Of a stretch of DNA of 64,000 bases, positions 36,930 to 47,737 are shown piece by piece. The notes below the pieces were generated by a model. That model worked only from the letters and a program-made list of their open reading frames with translations, made no database searches and was not told the origin of the DNA. The stretch's first letter is position 1. Each line of letters begins with the position of its first letter. The position numbers were made by a program, and so were the translations under genes. Source of the DNA: Entonaema liquescens (lineage: Eukaryota; Ascomycota; Sordariomycetes; Xylariales; Xylariaceae); contig CADCSX010000012.1 in assembly GCA_902805475.1 (NCBI GenBank), positions 1,364,001 through 1,428,000 on the forward strand. The letters are read 5' to 3'.

Positions 36930-38477
36930 ACATGCCAGATAGGGAATGCATTGGTGAGTATATTAATTTTGCTTTTCTCTTTTACTTCTCACAGGGCATG
37001 ACCTATTCAAGAGCGCGATCAGAACGTAGTCTAAGAACCTACGCCTGAGTTGTTTAGCCCCTTTTGTTTATTTACTCTTACAATCCTTCGCGGTTCCGTC
37101 TGCTAACTTGAAGCGCTACAGTCCAGTAGTGCTATGACTTCACGTGGATGGGTTGGACTATTGATTTCAGATACAAGATACCCGGCAGGCGTTGGTGATA
37201 CACAAAGATTTGCCGCAAGGAACTTCAAAAATGAGACAGGTCTATATATAGGCATACTCAGGTAACGAGCGGGCTTTCCGGCGAAATATATTGCATTAAT
37301 ATGGGATGGTAAAAATGGGTAATCACCTGGGCAGCATTCAAACGGCGTCTGTTTTTGTTTTAGACAGCGTATGTATAAAAACGCGTCTTCTATCACAACC
37401 TTACTGCAAGGGTAGTCCCGTATCATAATCTGGAGCACCTGTTTTCGTGACATCTTAATTAATCGTACGCCTGTACCTTGTCCACGTTCCGTAACGTTTT
37501 GCTCTTGCCTATTAATGCGGAGTCCTAGATCATATATCTACACCAGTGCACAAAATGCTCAATCCGTGCCTGTGCTAAAGAGACATGGCTGACGAGCAAC
37601 AATTAGGGGCATATCAAGCTGTCTTTCAAAAGCCGCTAGCGGAAAGTCGGGGCAGCGGCCCCATAGAGGAAGACCCGGGTCCGCTGGACGCACGGGGACG
37701 ACCGAAGAAGACCGCTGTCGGAGCGGAGCGGGTAGCGCTGGATGGACACCCCGGGAACCATTGTCGGAGGTTTGGTGGATTAGTATAGGCGGGTGGGTAC
37801 CCATTAGGATGTATACATACGCGTTGACAAGTAGTTTCTGAAAGGCCGTATGGTAGATCCGCCCGTTGATCTCAGAGACAAGGGTGATTTAATAAATAGC
37901 AATTAGGTCTGGGGGGTTTTCTCCTAGGATTTACGCATCATAAGGGAAAGATGAAAGAGTCGTGCATAGTGATATTTATATCCTCAAGCTTCCATATTTA
38001 ATAAATATTAGTTCTAATATCACTCCTCGACTTGGGGTCATCATTTTACAAAGATCGAAGAGTCATAAAAGATACCTATTTATGGTTGAGAAGCAACACC
38101 ATGCTTAGGATCTCTTTCTATATCTGTGTACAGCCTCTACATTTAATATACACTACGGCTAGTTTAACCTACTTGTGTATTGATTTACCAATAATGGAAT
38201 GTCTGAACTGTTACCCTAGAATGAGCAGATAGTACTACGACTATGATCGTCTTGCCCAATACAGCACACACACACACACACGGGTAGAGTAAATAGCATA
38301 AAGCCTATTCTGGAGATGACCATGCTTTTAGAAGACGCCAACCTATTTTTGATCTCTTAGTGTCGCCCACGGCTATGATTCAACAGTGTACTTGGAGTGG
38401 CGTGTGTGCCCTAAATACATCACTATATTCCGATACGTAGCGTATAAGATCGTCATGATTGTCGATAATACCAAGCT
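36930..38477. other. Intergenic region, no clear gene
   Basis: Two weak candidates lie here. A minus-strand frame at 37103-37453 begins with ATG and gives 116 residues of unknown type. A short GC-rich patch at 37585-37788 is open on both strands. Neither has a recognisable motif. A (CA)n run lies at about 38268-38281. Confidence 0.4.
37103..37453 (-). CDS. Hypothetical 116-residue protein, weak
   Basis: I do not recognise this product. It starts at ATG 37453 and has a plausible globular composition with several cysteines and aromatic residues, but it contains no motif I can name. It stands alone between a deubiquitinase gene and a phosphatase gene. It may be a remnant or chance frame. Confidence 0.22.
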   Translation of the reverse strand: MSRKQVLQIMIRDYPCSKVVIEDAFLYIRCLKQKQTPFECCPGDYPFLPSHINAIYFAGKPARYLSMPIYRPVSFLKFLAANLCVSPTPAGYLVSEINSPTHPREVIALLDCSASS

Positions 38478-40129
38478 TCAGATAGCTATCCGCTTAACCC
38501 ACGGTTTGCTGATATCCGTAAAAAAGGTTGCTCCTTTCACTGTTGTCGGCGTGTCTTTAGTGACCGTGACATTACAATTCGTAATCCAGTCCCCTTCGGC
38601 TGCATACTTTTCCGCAACGTATCTCGCATAATCGCTCATCCTACAAGATGACCCGGGGCCGTTCTTGCAAGAAGGGATCGGATACACTGCATCGTTCAAT
38701 TTAATGCGAATGTATGTATCTTTGAGATCACTCGTGGGATAGTCTCCGGGTTGATTATTGCTCTGTGTGGCACAACTCAAACGCTCGAAAGCAATTGTGC
38801 CTCTCATAGAAACATACCGCGACCCTACCCATAATCTATTATCGTCCTTCTCGGTGGCAGATAACGCCGGTTGTTCATCGAAAACGCCGCTCGCGGTGAC
38901 TAGTTCAGTCAACTGCCCGTCGTTGAGGAAGGATACAAGAAGCTTCGTGATGGCAATGGTCGAGTTATTGGCGCCTATGCCTGTAGTAGTCCCGTTTTGG
39001 AGAATACCAACGAGCGTATTCAAGAAAGGCGTCATCATTTTCTTGGGGAGGTCTGTACCCGGGCCAATGCCATAGTAATAACGAAGATCGTTTGAGTACT
39101 CGTATTGCTTTAACTCTTCATCAGTGAGAACATCGCACCAGGGTGAAAGCCGCCCAGTAATATGGCTCTCGAAACCGCATAGGTACGGGATCTGGGAAAT
39201 ATCACCAGCCGTTAAGAATAAGTTTCCCTCTAACAACTTTTGTAGGCGTTTCTGAACGGGTGGGATCCAGATAGCGTCCCAAGTCGATTTATACTCTCCC
39301 CCCTCGGAATCTTTGAAATTTGGACACATATCTGAGGGAGCAAGAGTATCTCCAACAGAAGCCGGGAAACCTCGAGAAGTCACCGAGATTATGCTCCCCT
39401 TCCCAGGCGCAGCAATGCCCAAGTAGCCGCGGACAAACATAGATGCCGTCTGGAGGACTCGGGTATAGTTATTAGCCCACACTATGAAGTCGTCTCCTTC
39501 TCTGTAGAGATCTGGATATCTGCTATTATCAGCTAAACTGCTCTAAAGGTGGAAACTCAAGATTGAAGCAAACCTGGTTCGTAATGTATAGCCTAGATCC
39601 AAGGCCTCCATCACGCCAGTAGGATTTTCCATGCCAATCTGTGAAACGGGGTCTTCAAGCACCGGCTGCCATTTCGGAAGAAATGATAAGCTCCCGCTCG
39701 CGGTATAGTTACTGGCTTGGAACTAGATACGTGATATTTCAGTTGCTAGTTACTAGACTTATAGAATAGTTTGAATACCAACCCGTTCATACATCGAAAC
39801 CCACCCGTCGTAAGCTCCTTGATCAGGGTACCTCGAACCATGTCTCGAGATATAGGCAGCCCGGTCGACACGGCAATTTTGAGGCACCTCAGGCGAAATC
39901 CCGAATACGTTTGGGCCTAGTTACGGTTTGACGGTAAGTAAAATCGAAGTTATATGAGATTAAGAGTCTTACCGGCGTACCAGGGCCCATTAGCGCCCAA
40001 CCATTGAAGGGGATTCGTCGCGCTTTCACTACTAGGAAAATTAATGTCCTGAGCTGGCGCCAGATACCGTGCCGCCGCAACGTAGGGCTGGAGTAGTAAA
40101 GAGGCGGTGGCAACTTGTGATATTTGCAT
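38478..40129 (-). CDS. Secreted histidine acid phosphatase-like protein
   Basis: This is a secreted histidine-phosphatase-superfamily protein (acid phosphatase/phytase branch 2) of about 493 residues. Exons are inferred at 39973-40129, 39783-39916, 39574-39722 and 38478-39519. An N-terminal hydrophobic segment (residues about 7-20) looks like a signal peptide. The phosphate-binding RHGSRYP box is at residues 77-83, with the nucleophile His78. Eight or more cysteines and many N-glycosylation sites fit a secreted protein. At the place where the family usually has the proton-donor His-Asp, this protein reads LNDGQL, with Asn346-Asp347. Several fungal paralogues may share that change. Two of its introns use weak donors (GTTGGT, GTTTGC). 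The phosphate substrate is unknown. Confidence 0.84.
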
Positions 40130-40811
40130 GATGTTGTCTTGCTAACCCGTCAACTTGGAGCACATGTACTGGAAGCGTGAACCTCCAATTCACTTTGATG
40201 GTCATGGCCGGGAATGATATATAAGGAAGTTTGCTAATAGTGTTATATAAGGAATTATCTCTCAATTAATGCTATTTCAGACTATAATGCAAGTATATTC
40301 ATAGCATTACGAGTAACATTCGTAAAGTTGGAATACCATCGTCTGCGCGACAGGCACGTGTCAGATAGTCGTCTTCTGGTTTGTGTAAGTGTTTAGTTCC
40401 AAGAAGATAGTACAAAGCCGTTCGGAGATTGAATTACCAATTTAGGCTCGTGTCCCATTTCACGTAGTAGTAGCGCGATCGCTAGGATTACATAGAGCTG
40501 TTCAGAACGAACAGATGGGTCTATGAAGTTAAGAGGTAAGAAACAAAAAGTCTTCTATTGGACAAACGTCCAACTATTTCATGTTGTATACCACATGCAC
40601 GTCATACATACATGTAGGTACCAAAGTATCTCACATTAGCTTCGTTGACGAACTCCATTCTCCGCGCCGGTGGGTCCCCGGCTCCGGTTCAGAACATTGC
40701 TGTGTAGCTCCTGCATCACCGGGTTCCGGCAATTTACTAATAATCTATCCCGTGGTTCCCCGATTATTATCAATTACCTTGACATTAGTCTAGCCCAAAT
40801 ACCCAGATAAA
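40130..40811. other. Divergent promoter region
   Basis: Shared upstream region of the phosphatase-like and thioesterase-like genes. It contains TAGGTACC at 40615-40622, 190 bp before the ATG at 40812. No gene was recognised. Confidence 0.5.
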
Positions 40812-41615
40812 ATGCCGACCAGAATACCCAAGCCGGAAGACTTTGAGCACCTATCACCCTCCCTACACATATCCCTAATTTTCCCCGAAGTCCCAGAAAC
40901 CACAACCGCCATCCTCATCCTCTTCCACGGCCTCGGCGACTCCGAAGCTTCCTTTGCTACCTTCGCCAAAAACATAAACCTACCCGGCGTACTCTCCATT
41001 TCCGTCCGCGGCGTATCTCCCCTTCCCCCTTCTCTCCTCGGACTACCCGCCGAGGAAGCCACGCGTCCAACCAAGCATTTCCACTGGGGAGATGACCTCG
41101 CTCTCTCCCCATCAAGCGGGGACCTAGACGCCGATCCTGGATTCGCGAAGGCTGAGCGCTTGGTGCTCGGTAAACTAGTCCGGGAGACGCTCGTCGAGAA
41201 GTGCGGCTGGGAAACTAACGATATCCTGCTCTTCGGCTTCGGGCAAGGCGGCTCGCTGGCCCTGGGCTTATCATCTAGACTTCGCGAGGGTGAGAAAGTC
41301 GTGGACGTGACTGAGGAGAGCAAGACTGCTACCGCCCTGGGCACGGCGTTTAAAGGTGCTGTGTCGATTGGCGGGGCGTTGCCACCGAGTATGATACCGA
41401 CGGTTAGCGCGCGGGAGAAGTCCCGAACGCCGGTACTGGCGTGTCATGGAAGGTTAAGCGAGACGCTCGACGACGACGCGGTAGACTTATTAAAGAGGGA
41501 GTTTGCAGATGTGCGGGAGGTCAAATGGAGGAAAAGTGACGACGGCATGCCCCGGAATAGGGACGAGATGTTGCCCATCATGCAGTTTTTTGCTGAGAGA
41601 TTACGGGGGTGGTAG
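40812..41615 (+). CDS. Acyl-protein thioesterase-like alpha/beta hydrolase, probable pseudoenzyme
   Basis: This is a phospholipase/carboxylesterase family protein, similar to acyl-protein thioesterases, of 267 residues in one exon. The oxyanion-hole strand LILFHGLGDSEASF (36-49) is kept. The nucleophile elbow, normally GFSQGG, reads GFGQGG at 142-147, so residue 144 is Gly where the catalytic Ser should be. The region where the family has its catalytic His (normally a G-H-S turn) reads DDGMPRNRDEM with no histidine. The Asp-bearing HG turn is altered to CHGRLSETLDDDA. The frame is intact and the fold residues are kept, so this is probably a non-catalytic family member, not a decaying gene. 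Its role is unknown. Confidence 0.8.
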   Translation: MPTRIPKPEDFEHLSPSLHISLIFPEVPETTTAILILFHGLGDSEASFATFAKNINLPGVLSISVRGVSPLPPSLLGLPAEEATRPTKHFHWGDDLALSPSSGDLDADPGFAKAERLVLGKLVRETLVEKCGWETNDILLFGFGQGGSLALGLSSRLREGEKVVDVTEESKTATALGTAFKGAVSIGGALPPSMIPTVSAREKSRTPVLACHGRLSETLDDDAVDLLKREFADVREVKWRKSDDGMPRNRDEMLPIMQFFAERLRGW

Positions 41616-42182
41616 AGTGCATTATTTTATTAAATACCATGCGTGAATAGTCGCTATTAATAATAGGAGATGCTAGGTTTTACGAAATTAAATTATATTT
41701 GTGAAAGACTATGTACTTTATTGACGAAAACTAGATTTCTCCGGCTGTTTCATCCAACATGATAGATATACCTGAATATGCATAGGATATATATCTCCAT
41801 ATGTATCCAAATGCTCCAGTAATTCCTTTGCTTTCCGTTCTCATCTTTAGATTGTCAAAACAATCAAGAAGTGGAAACTTAGAACAATAGCATGAGATGG
41901 AGCACAAAGTCCCATTGGTGCTAATAAACATAAACGAACGATGGAGTTCGAGTTGTTCACGCTACAGAAACCTCAATGCCAACCCCTCTGGGGGTTGTTG
42001 GGTAAATACACATCTGCCGCATGATAGTGAAATACAAAGTCTGGAATGCCTCCCATGGTCCACTCCACCAGAACGCCGTGGCTATGCAAAGAAGGAGGCT
42101 ATCATAATACATTCATTGCCCATTGCAATTTAGTTGTTATAGTCAACTAGCCCAAGAAAAACTCGAGTAAATCCACTCCTCC
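41616..42182. other. Convergent 3' intergenic spacer
   Basis: AT-rich spacer between the thioesterase-like gene and the second deubiquitinase. No feature was recognised. Confidence 0.55.
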
Positions 42183-44389
42183 TCAACTATTAGGCCAGAA
42201 AAGGGGAATACTAGAATCCACCTTCTCGTCTGCCCTAAGAGATGGTACGAGACTCGACCCTAGGAGTGCCGTCTTTTGTGGCTGTATGCCACGAGTTCTG
42301 ACTTTGAGCTTATCATCACTCAACTGGCTGGTGATATTGTTTGGAAGCTTTCTAGTCAAAAGTGAATATTCGGGCTGCTCGCCACCTTCCGAAGGTGGAT
42401 CCAGTGGTTCTTCATTGTCTGTTTCTGAAGCGTTACTGGCGTCGAGAGGTGCGAAGGTATCACTGACTGGCTCCGCCTGTTCTGTTTCATGTTGAATTGT
42501 AGAGACAAGAACAGAATTTGGATCGACACAATCATAGAAAAGCATGAATACACCACCTTGTGCTAAGACAGTCTCTTCGGATACCTCCCACACGGTCTCG
42601 TCACTTAAACGCCACCATTTTGAGCCGATATCAGAGTCGGTACGCCCTCCGTCGACAAGGGTACTTTGGTCATCTCCTTCAGTGCCCTCACTTCCAATAC
42701 CCGAGTCGGATTCTTCGTCGTCAGATTTCGATGGTTTGCAGGGATGCCTTCGGAAACATACGTAATGACCGTTTTCATGTCGTCCTTGATGGGTTATGAC
42801 CGCGCGTAATTCGTAAAGTGGACCACTAATTTTAGAGGGTGTCATATCGCCTGAAACCATCGATCGCCTCGGATCCGTAATCCATTGTTCCTCATCGTCC
42901 GAGGACCTGGCTGTAGAATCTTCCTCTCCCTGGATTGGGTTAGCTGGACCGCCGGCACTTCCTAAACACCATGGTCCAAGGTCAAGCGTTTTGGGAAATC
43001 GCACTGCTGCGAGGTTCTTGAACATGTGGCCCGTATTTTCGTCGAATACCGAGCGATTCATATGAATAGCAAGGCTCTGAGGCGCTCGAGCTATGGCTAC
43101 CTGCTTAGTCTTGGTAGAGTTGACTCGTTTCCGTATTTCGCATTTATCCTTCAAAGTGGTCTCTTGAAAATCGTCCTCCTCAAGGGCAAGTTCCACTGCC
43201 TCTAACCGGGAGTTAAGTTTTTGTAACCCAGTTGCAGTCGCGTCGTCTCCTCTACGGAACTGGAGGCGTTTTAGTAGCTCCCGATAGCTCAGTAGTGTAC
43301 ACTTGGCACATTCAACCCCCTCGATCATCTCCAAATCCGTGTATGAATCCAGCCGCTCGTAGAGATCGTGTTCCGTTTGCTCGAGGCCAAGATTGAGAGT
43401 AAGACAGTTGAAAGGCGTCATGGAAAGCCCGTTGGAATAACCACACTGAACACATGCTACTCGTTGTGCCAGCAAGCCCTCTAAGGGGTTTCTTAAAAGT
43501 CGAGCCTCTGATCCGGCTTTAGAAAGGACTGGTAGTGACTGATATCCGCTGTCATCACTATGCTGACTGTCCTCCGTGTCGTCTCTAATTCCAGCCGCTT
43601 CAAATCCGGGCGAATGGGAAATAGGTTTTACTGTTTTCATGATCTCCTTTTCAACTTCATCTAGTATTTTAGAGAAGTATTCCTGCGCGTCTTGCTGTTG
43701 CCACGTGTCTAGAGATTTTAACTTCTTCGGCGTCCATAGAGTCTTCCCATTATAATTTTTATCGGTTAACTTCGAGATGAGATCTCGTAATGAACTAGCC
43801 GATCCCAACTCGCCATAGCTCCCAGAACCATCTCGTCCCAGACCTCTTGCAAGATATAACGGGAATGTATTTAGCGATGATAGTCCCTGAAGGATGCTGT
43901 TCTGGAAGCAAGAGTTATCGTAGTTCCCTAGGCCGGGGGTTGGTCGGTTTCATATTTAATGAGCGTACTGTTTGATAAACTAGAAAGACTTTTTCTACCA
44001 GCGTGGGCAACAGATGTTATTATGCTACCTGGCCCGCCCATCCCAAGTATTCGTCTAAGAAGTTCACTTTTGGTCGCGTGTGATCGAGATTGGGTCAATG
44101 GCGTGGACCCTGAAGTCGGGAATATCGGCGGATGGAGCCAGCCGTCGATGGCATAGAGTACGGTCGTGGGAGTAATAGTTACTATAAAATCCCAAAGAAT
44201 TTGCCCGGGATGTCGTGGTTGCGAGAAGGGCGAAGTATGGAGATATTGGTAGAAGATGGTGAATACAAGAAGGAGCAGCGGCACGATTACGCTAGGTTGC
44301 TGTAATCGATCTAATAAAATATCGGGAATGTAATTAGAAAAATCGGTACCAAGGCGGTCGAGTCGTGCCTCAGAAGGATAGGAGCGCAT
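42183..44389 (-). CDS. Ubiquitin-specific protease with N-terminal membrane anchor (Ubp1-like), frame-interrupted
   Basis: This is a membrane-anchored USP of about 735 residues if read across one frame break. The N-terminal part (from ATG 44389) has a transmembrane helix, VIVPLLLLVFTIFYQYL. The main catalytic part has the Cys box LGNYDNSCFQNSILQGL with Cys near residue 161, the box TWQQQDAQEYFSKIL, two CxxC pairs (CVQC and CAKC), the His box GRHENGHYVCFRRH and the closing VFMLFYD. The two parts are in different frames. The break lies at a five-G run (43935-43939, plus strand) directly before the Cys box. One extra base there would restore PPGL ahead of GNYDNSC. A spliced alternative using CTAG at 43928-43931 as acceptor would lose the conserved GL of the Cys box. 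The substrate is unknown. Confidence 0.82.
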
Positions 44390-45092
44390 CCTGGATTTTG
44401 TGGGCTGTTGTTAAAAGATGAGGCATGTGATGATTACTTCGTGGGGTTTTAAGGCAGGAATTTATTCTTGACGAAAATCGCCATGGCAGTGCGAAAATAT
44501 TTTCATCTCTCTTTAGTTGACTGTATGCCTATGCCCCTAATATCTGGATTTATATCCTGTGTATTGCTATTGCGAAACGTAGGTATCTCAAAGCGTTTGT
44601 TCGAGGTTGTAACGGGGATAGTCAATGAGTTGTTGTGTTTTTTATTGGAGGAGATAAATCGGGGTCTACGTAGGTACTGTGTCTTGAATGTGTATTTGAA
44701 GGCAGGGCTGATGTGACAATCTATTTATAGTGGGTCTACGGATAGAGATACCAAGGTTCATGCTAAATATGTACATGTACGTAAAGAGTCTATTGCAGAT
44801 GGGCTGTTGATGTAGGTACTTGCACATGCAAGGAACTAGAAAATGTACTTTGCTCTACTGTTGTAAATGTCATTTCTAATTGGCTAAAGCTATTGCACAA
44901 GACCCTCCCCCGGACTTCTTATCGCGTTTAGGACGGGTTGTTATCAGACGACCCTGCGGGGCACTTTCTTTTTTCTTTTTTTTTTATGAAAAACAGCCAG
45001 TAACTTTTAGATAAGTCCGAGGACTCGGTTTGAAAAAAAAGGTTATTTTCGTCAAGGAAGAATATAACCAACAACTACAAAACACAGAGGTC
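44390..45092. other. Divergent promoter region
   Basis: Upstream region shared by the second deubiquitinase and alb1. TAGGTACT motifs lie near 44673 and 44815. No gene was recognised. Confidence 0.5.
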
Positions 45093-45676
45093 ATGGCTAA
45101 GGGCGCAATCACAAAGAAGAGGAAGGGTACGTGATTCCTTCTTCTCCAACCGAATTTCGGATAATTAATCAAATACTTCGCATAGCTCCCTCTGTTCATT
45201 CCCGGGCTGCAAGACGTGCTACGTCTCCAGGTATCGATACGGACAAGTCTCTCAAGAATGTCCAGCCTCCTGCCGAATCAGTCGATTATCGTCCTTCTGT
45301 GCTTGCCATACATCAGGGAGCGGGAGTTTCGAAAAAGGCGAAGAAGGGCAGGAATTTGAGCTCTAAAGCAAGGAGGAGACATGAGAAAGGACAAGATCGT
45401 GCTGCAAATATTATGGAGAGGACGGAAAATAAGATTGCCAAAAGCAAGGGCCAAGCCCGGACAATTCAGACACGAAGAAAGGCTTGGGACGAGATTAACA
45501 ACCAAATACCCACAAACAAGACTGAACCTCAAGGAGAGGTAGACAGCAGACAAGACGAAGTATCCGAATTCGACGAGGAGATGGATGACGCGCAACTTGA
45601 CAAAGTCCAGGATGGTGCTACGTCGGCAGACAAGGTTCCTCAACAGGAAGTAGAAGATGAAGATGAGATCCTATAA
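45093..45676 (+). CDS. alb1: Ribosome biogenesis protein Alb1
   Basis: Alb1 is a small nuclear shuttling protein that works with Arx1 in pre-60S subunit export. The exons are 45093-45126 and 45186-45676, with a 59-bp intron in phase 1, giving 174 residues. The first exon encodes MAKGAITKKRK. The second begins APSVHSRAARRATSPGIDTD, the family's conserved N-terminal signature. A basic central region KKAKKGRNLSSKARRRHEKG and an acidic C-terminal tail follow, as usual for Alb1. It lies in tandem with the MFAP1 gene. Confidence 0.9.
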
Positions 45677-46074
45677 CCTTTGGGAGTTCGGGTAGAACAT
45701 TCATCGTTCTGGGCGTTATTGGCGCAGGAGGGAAGATTCATCATTTGTGGGTTTAAATACATAGTGAGGTACTTCGTCTACCCCAAAACAGGACATGAGA
45801 AATCAATGCGATTTGGAACCTATTGCTGATTGAGGGTTCGAATATGAAGGTCCCGTCAGATATATATGTGAGGTACCTAATACATCAGGTACATAGTAGG
45901 TAGATTCGAGTTTATCGATAAATACGAATAACTGGGCCCCACTTATACCTACATGGACAGCCATCTTTTGCGGATTGATTAAAACGTTCTAGCATTTCTA
46001 GCTTTCTCATATTTTCGAGAAAGTCAACGCCAAACACTCGTATCCTTAACTTCATCCATTCATCGTCTTCTAAA
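45677..46074. other. Intergenic region upstream of MFAP1
   Basis: No gene is seen. AGGTACCTAA lies at 45871-45880, 195 bp before the MFAP1 ATG, in a tract of further TAGGTA and CAGGTACA motifs. Confidence 0.55.
45871..45880. promoter_or_regulatory. AGGTACCTAA motif upstream of MFAP1
   Basis: Core GGTACC palindrome with the same flanks as the other copies, 195 bp before the ATG at 46075. Function is inferred from recurrence only. Confidence 0.35.
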
Positions 46075-47538
46075 ATGCCGCCCACAATGCAGCAAAAACG
46101 CATGACAGCAAACCCTGCGCGACCAACCCGTTACCGTGCTGGCAAGCCGACGGGCGCATCATCCTCCTCCGAATCTGGTTCAGAAGCTAGCGACGCCGAG
46201 GCTGACCAACAAAAAAAACCCCAGCGTAAAATCGCGCCACCACCCAAGGTTCCAAGCGCAGGCAAAATTATCAGTAATCTCAGCAAGGTAGACCTCAATG
46301 CGCGCCAAAAGCAAGAGCAGGAGTCTAATGCTAGACGCGTCGAAGCTGCGAGAGCAGCCCGCCTAGCTGCTGAGGAGGGTTTCGTCACCGAAGAAAGTGA
46401 AGACGAAGAAGATAGTGAAGAAGGAAGCGACGATGAGGAGGAGGAGGAGGAAGATGAGAGTAGTGAGGAAGAGGCCCCACGGCGGTTAATGTTAAAACCC
46501 AAATTCGTACCTAAAAGCCAACGAAACGGTAACGGTAATAAAGACTCCGCCCAGGAACAAGATGAGGCAGCTATAATAGCCGAGGAGGAGGCGAAGAAGA
46601 AGAAAGCGATGGACGATATGGTTGAAGAGCAGATGCGCAAAGCTGCGGCGGCACGAGCGGCCAAGAAAAAGCATTGGGACGATGTCGTAGATGAGGAAGA
46701 AGATGTCGATACCGAAGATGATGTAGACCCGGAAGCCGAGTATGCAGCATGGAAGCTACGCGAGCTCAAACGTATCAAGCGAGAGCGCGAGGCTATCGAG
46801 GCCCGCGAGAAAGAAAGAGCAGAGGTCGAGCGCCGGCGAAACCTAACGGAAGAAGAACGAAAAGCAGAGGACGATGCCTTCCTGAGCAAGCAAAAAGAGG
46901 AGAAAGACGCAAAGGGCAAGATGTCGTATATGCAGAAGTACTTCCACAAGGGCGCATTCTACCAAGACGAGGCCGAAGCCGAAGGCCTAGCAAACCGAGA
47001 TATCATGGGTTCGCGATTCGCAGACGACGTTAAAAACCGCGAGTTACTCCCGAAGGCTCTGCAGATGCGTGATATGACAAAATTAGGAAAGAAAGGTGCT
47101 TCTAAATACAGGGACCTCAAGTCCGAGGACACGGGCCGATGGGGTGATATTCGTGACACGAGGCCGGGTAAAGAATTCGACCGATATGATGTTGATGACA
47201 GATTTAAGTCCGACCGTGCTAGAGAGGCATCTGGTCCTGGCGGAGCGAATGCGATACCGATTGGCGAGAGGAAATCAGTTCGTGGTGCACCGGAAGGACC
47301 GAGGAATTCAGACCGAGGACGGGATGAGGACATATACCGCGAGCGGGAACGAGATCGTGATCGGGACAGTTATCGTCCGAGAGATGATGACAGGCACCAC
47401 AGAAACAGGTCTAGATCGAGATCTAGATCGCCTAGGAGACACGATAGGGATGATTATAGCAGTCGAAGAAAGAGGGATTCGTCACGGGATGCAGGTCGCT
47501 ATGAAAATGATAAGAGGCGAAGAATAGAGTCTAGGTAA
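46075..47538 (+). CDS. MFAP1-like spliceosomal protein
   Basis: Homologue of microfibrillar-associated protein 1, which despite its name is a component of the spliceosomal B complex linked to Prp38. It is a single exon of 487 residues. Residues about 100-135 are a run of acidic residues with serines. The next part is a charged Lys/Glu/Arg-rich coiled coil. The MFAP1 C-terminal domain is marked by KMSYMQKYFHKGAFYQDEAE and by RDMTKLGKKGASKYRDLKSE near residue 340. The tail is RD/RS-rich (for example RNRSRSRSRSPRRHDRDD), typical of splicing proteins. The ATG is at 46075. Confidence 0.9.
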   Translation: MPPTMQQKRMTANPARPTRYRAGKPTGASSSSESGSEASDAEADQQKKPQRKIAPPPKVPSAGKIISNLSKVDLNARQKQEQESNARRVEAARAARLAAEEGFVTEESEDEEDSEEGSDDEEEEEEDESSEEEAPRRLMLKPKFVPKSQRNGNGNKDSAQEQDEAAIIAEEEAKKKKAMDDMVEEQMRKAAAARAAKKKHWDDVVDEEEDVDTEDDVDPEAEYAAWKLRELKRIKREREAIEAREKERAEVERRRNLTEEERKAEDDAFLSKQKEEKDAKGKMSYMQKYFHKGAFYQDEAEAEGLANRDIMGSRFADDVKNRELLPKALQMRDMTKLGKKGASKYRDLKSEDTGRWGDIRDTRPGKEFDRYDVDDRFKSDRAREASGPGGANAIPIGERKSVRGAPEGPRNSDRGRDEDIYRERERDRDRDSYRPRDDDRHHRNRSRSRSRSPRRHDRDDYSSRRKRDSSRDAGRYENDKRRRIESR

Positions 47539-47737
47539 AACAGAATTTCGCTTTGCGGCATATGTACACATACCAATTTATAACTAATTACGTGAGTTGG
47601 ACGTACTCTAAGGAGTATATCGCCCGCTCGATATCTATATTACCCGCTCTATTCATATCCATTTAAAGTGCGCTGTCTATGCTGTAATCGTCGTGTTCCA
47701 AATAGGTCTCCAAAGGGATTGCGATATCCTGAATTTT

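Noticed and set aside
37585..37788. GC-rich patch open on both strands
   Set aside because: A short frame with an ATG exists, but composition alone explains it and no motif is seen.
40869..41344. Antisense frame over the thioesterase-like gene
   Set aside because: It is a shadow of GC-rich coding sequence with no motif of its own.
46131..46949. Long minus-strand Ser/Arg-rich frame over MFAP1
   Set aside because: It is the reverse of Glu/Asp/Lys-rich codons of the MFAP1 gene.
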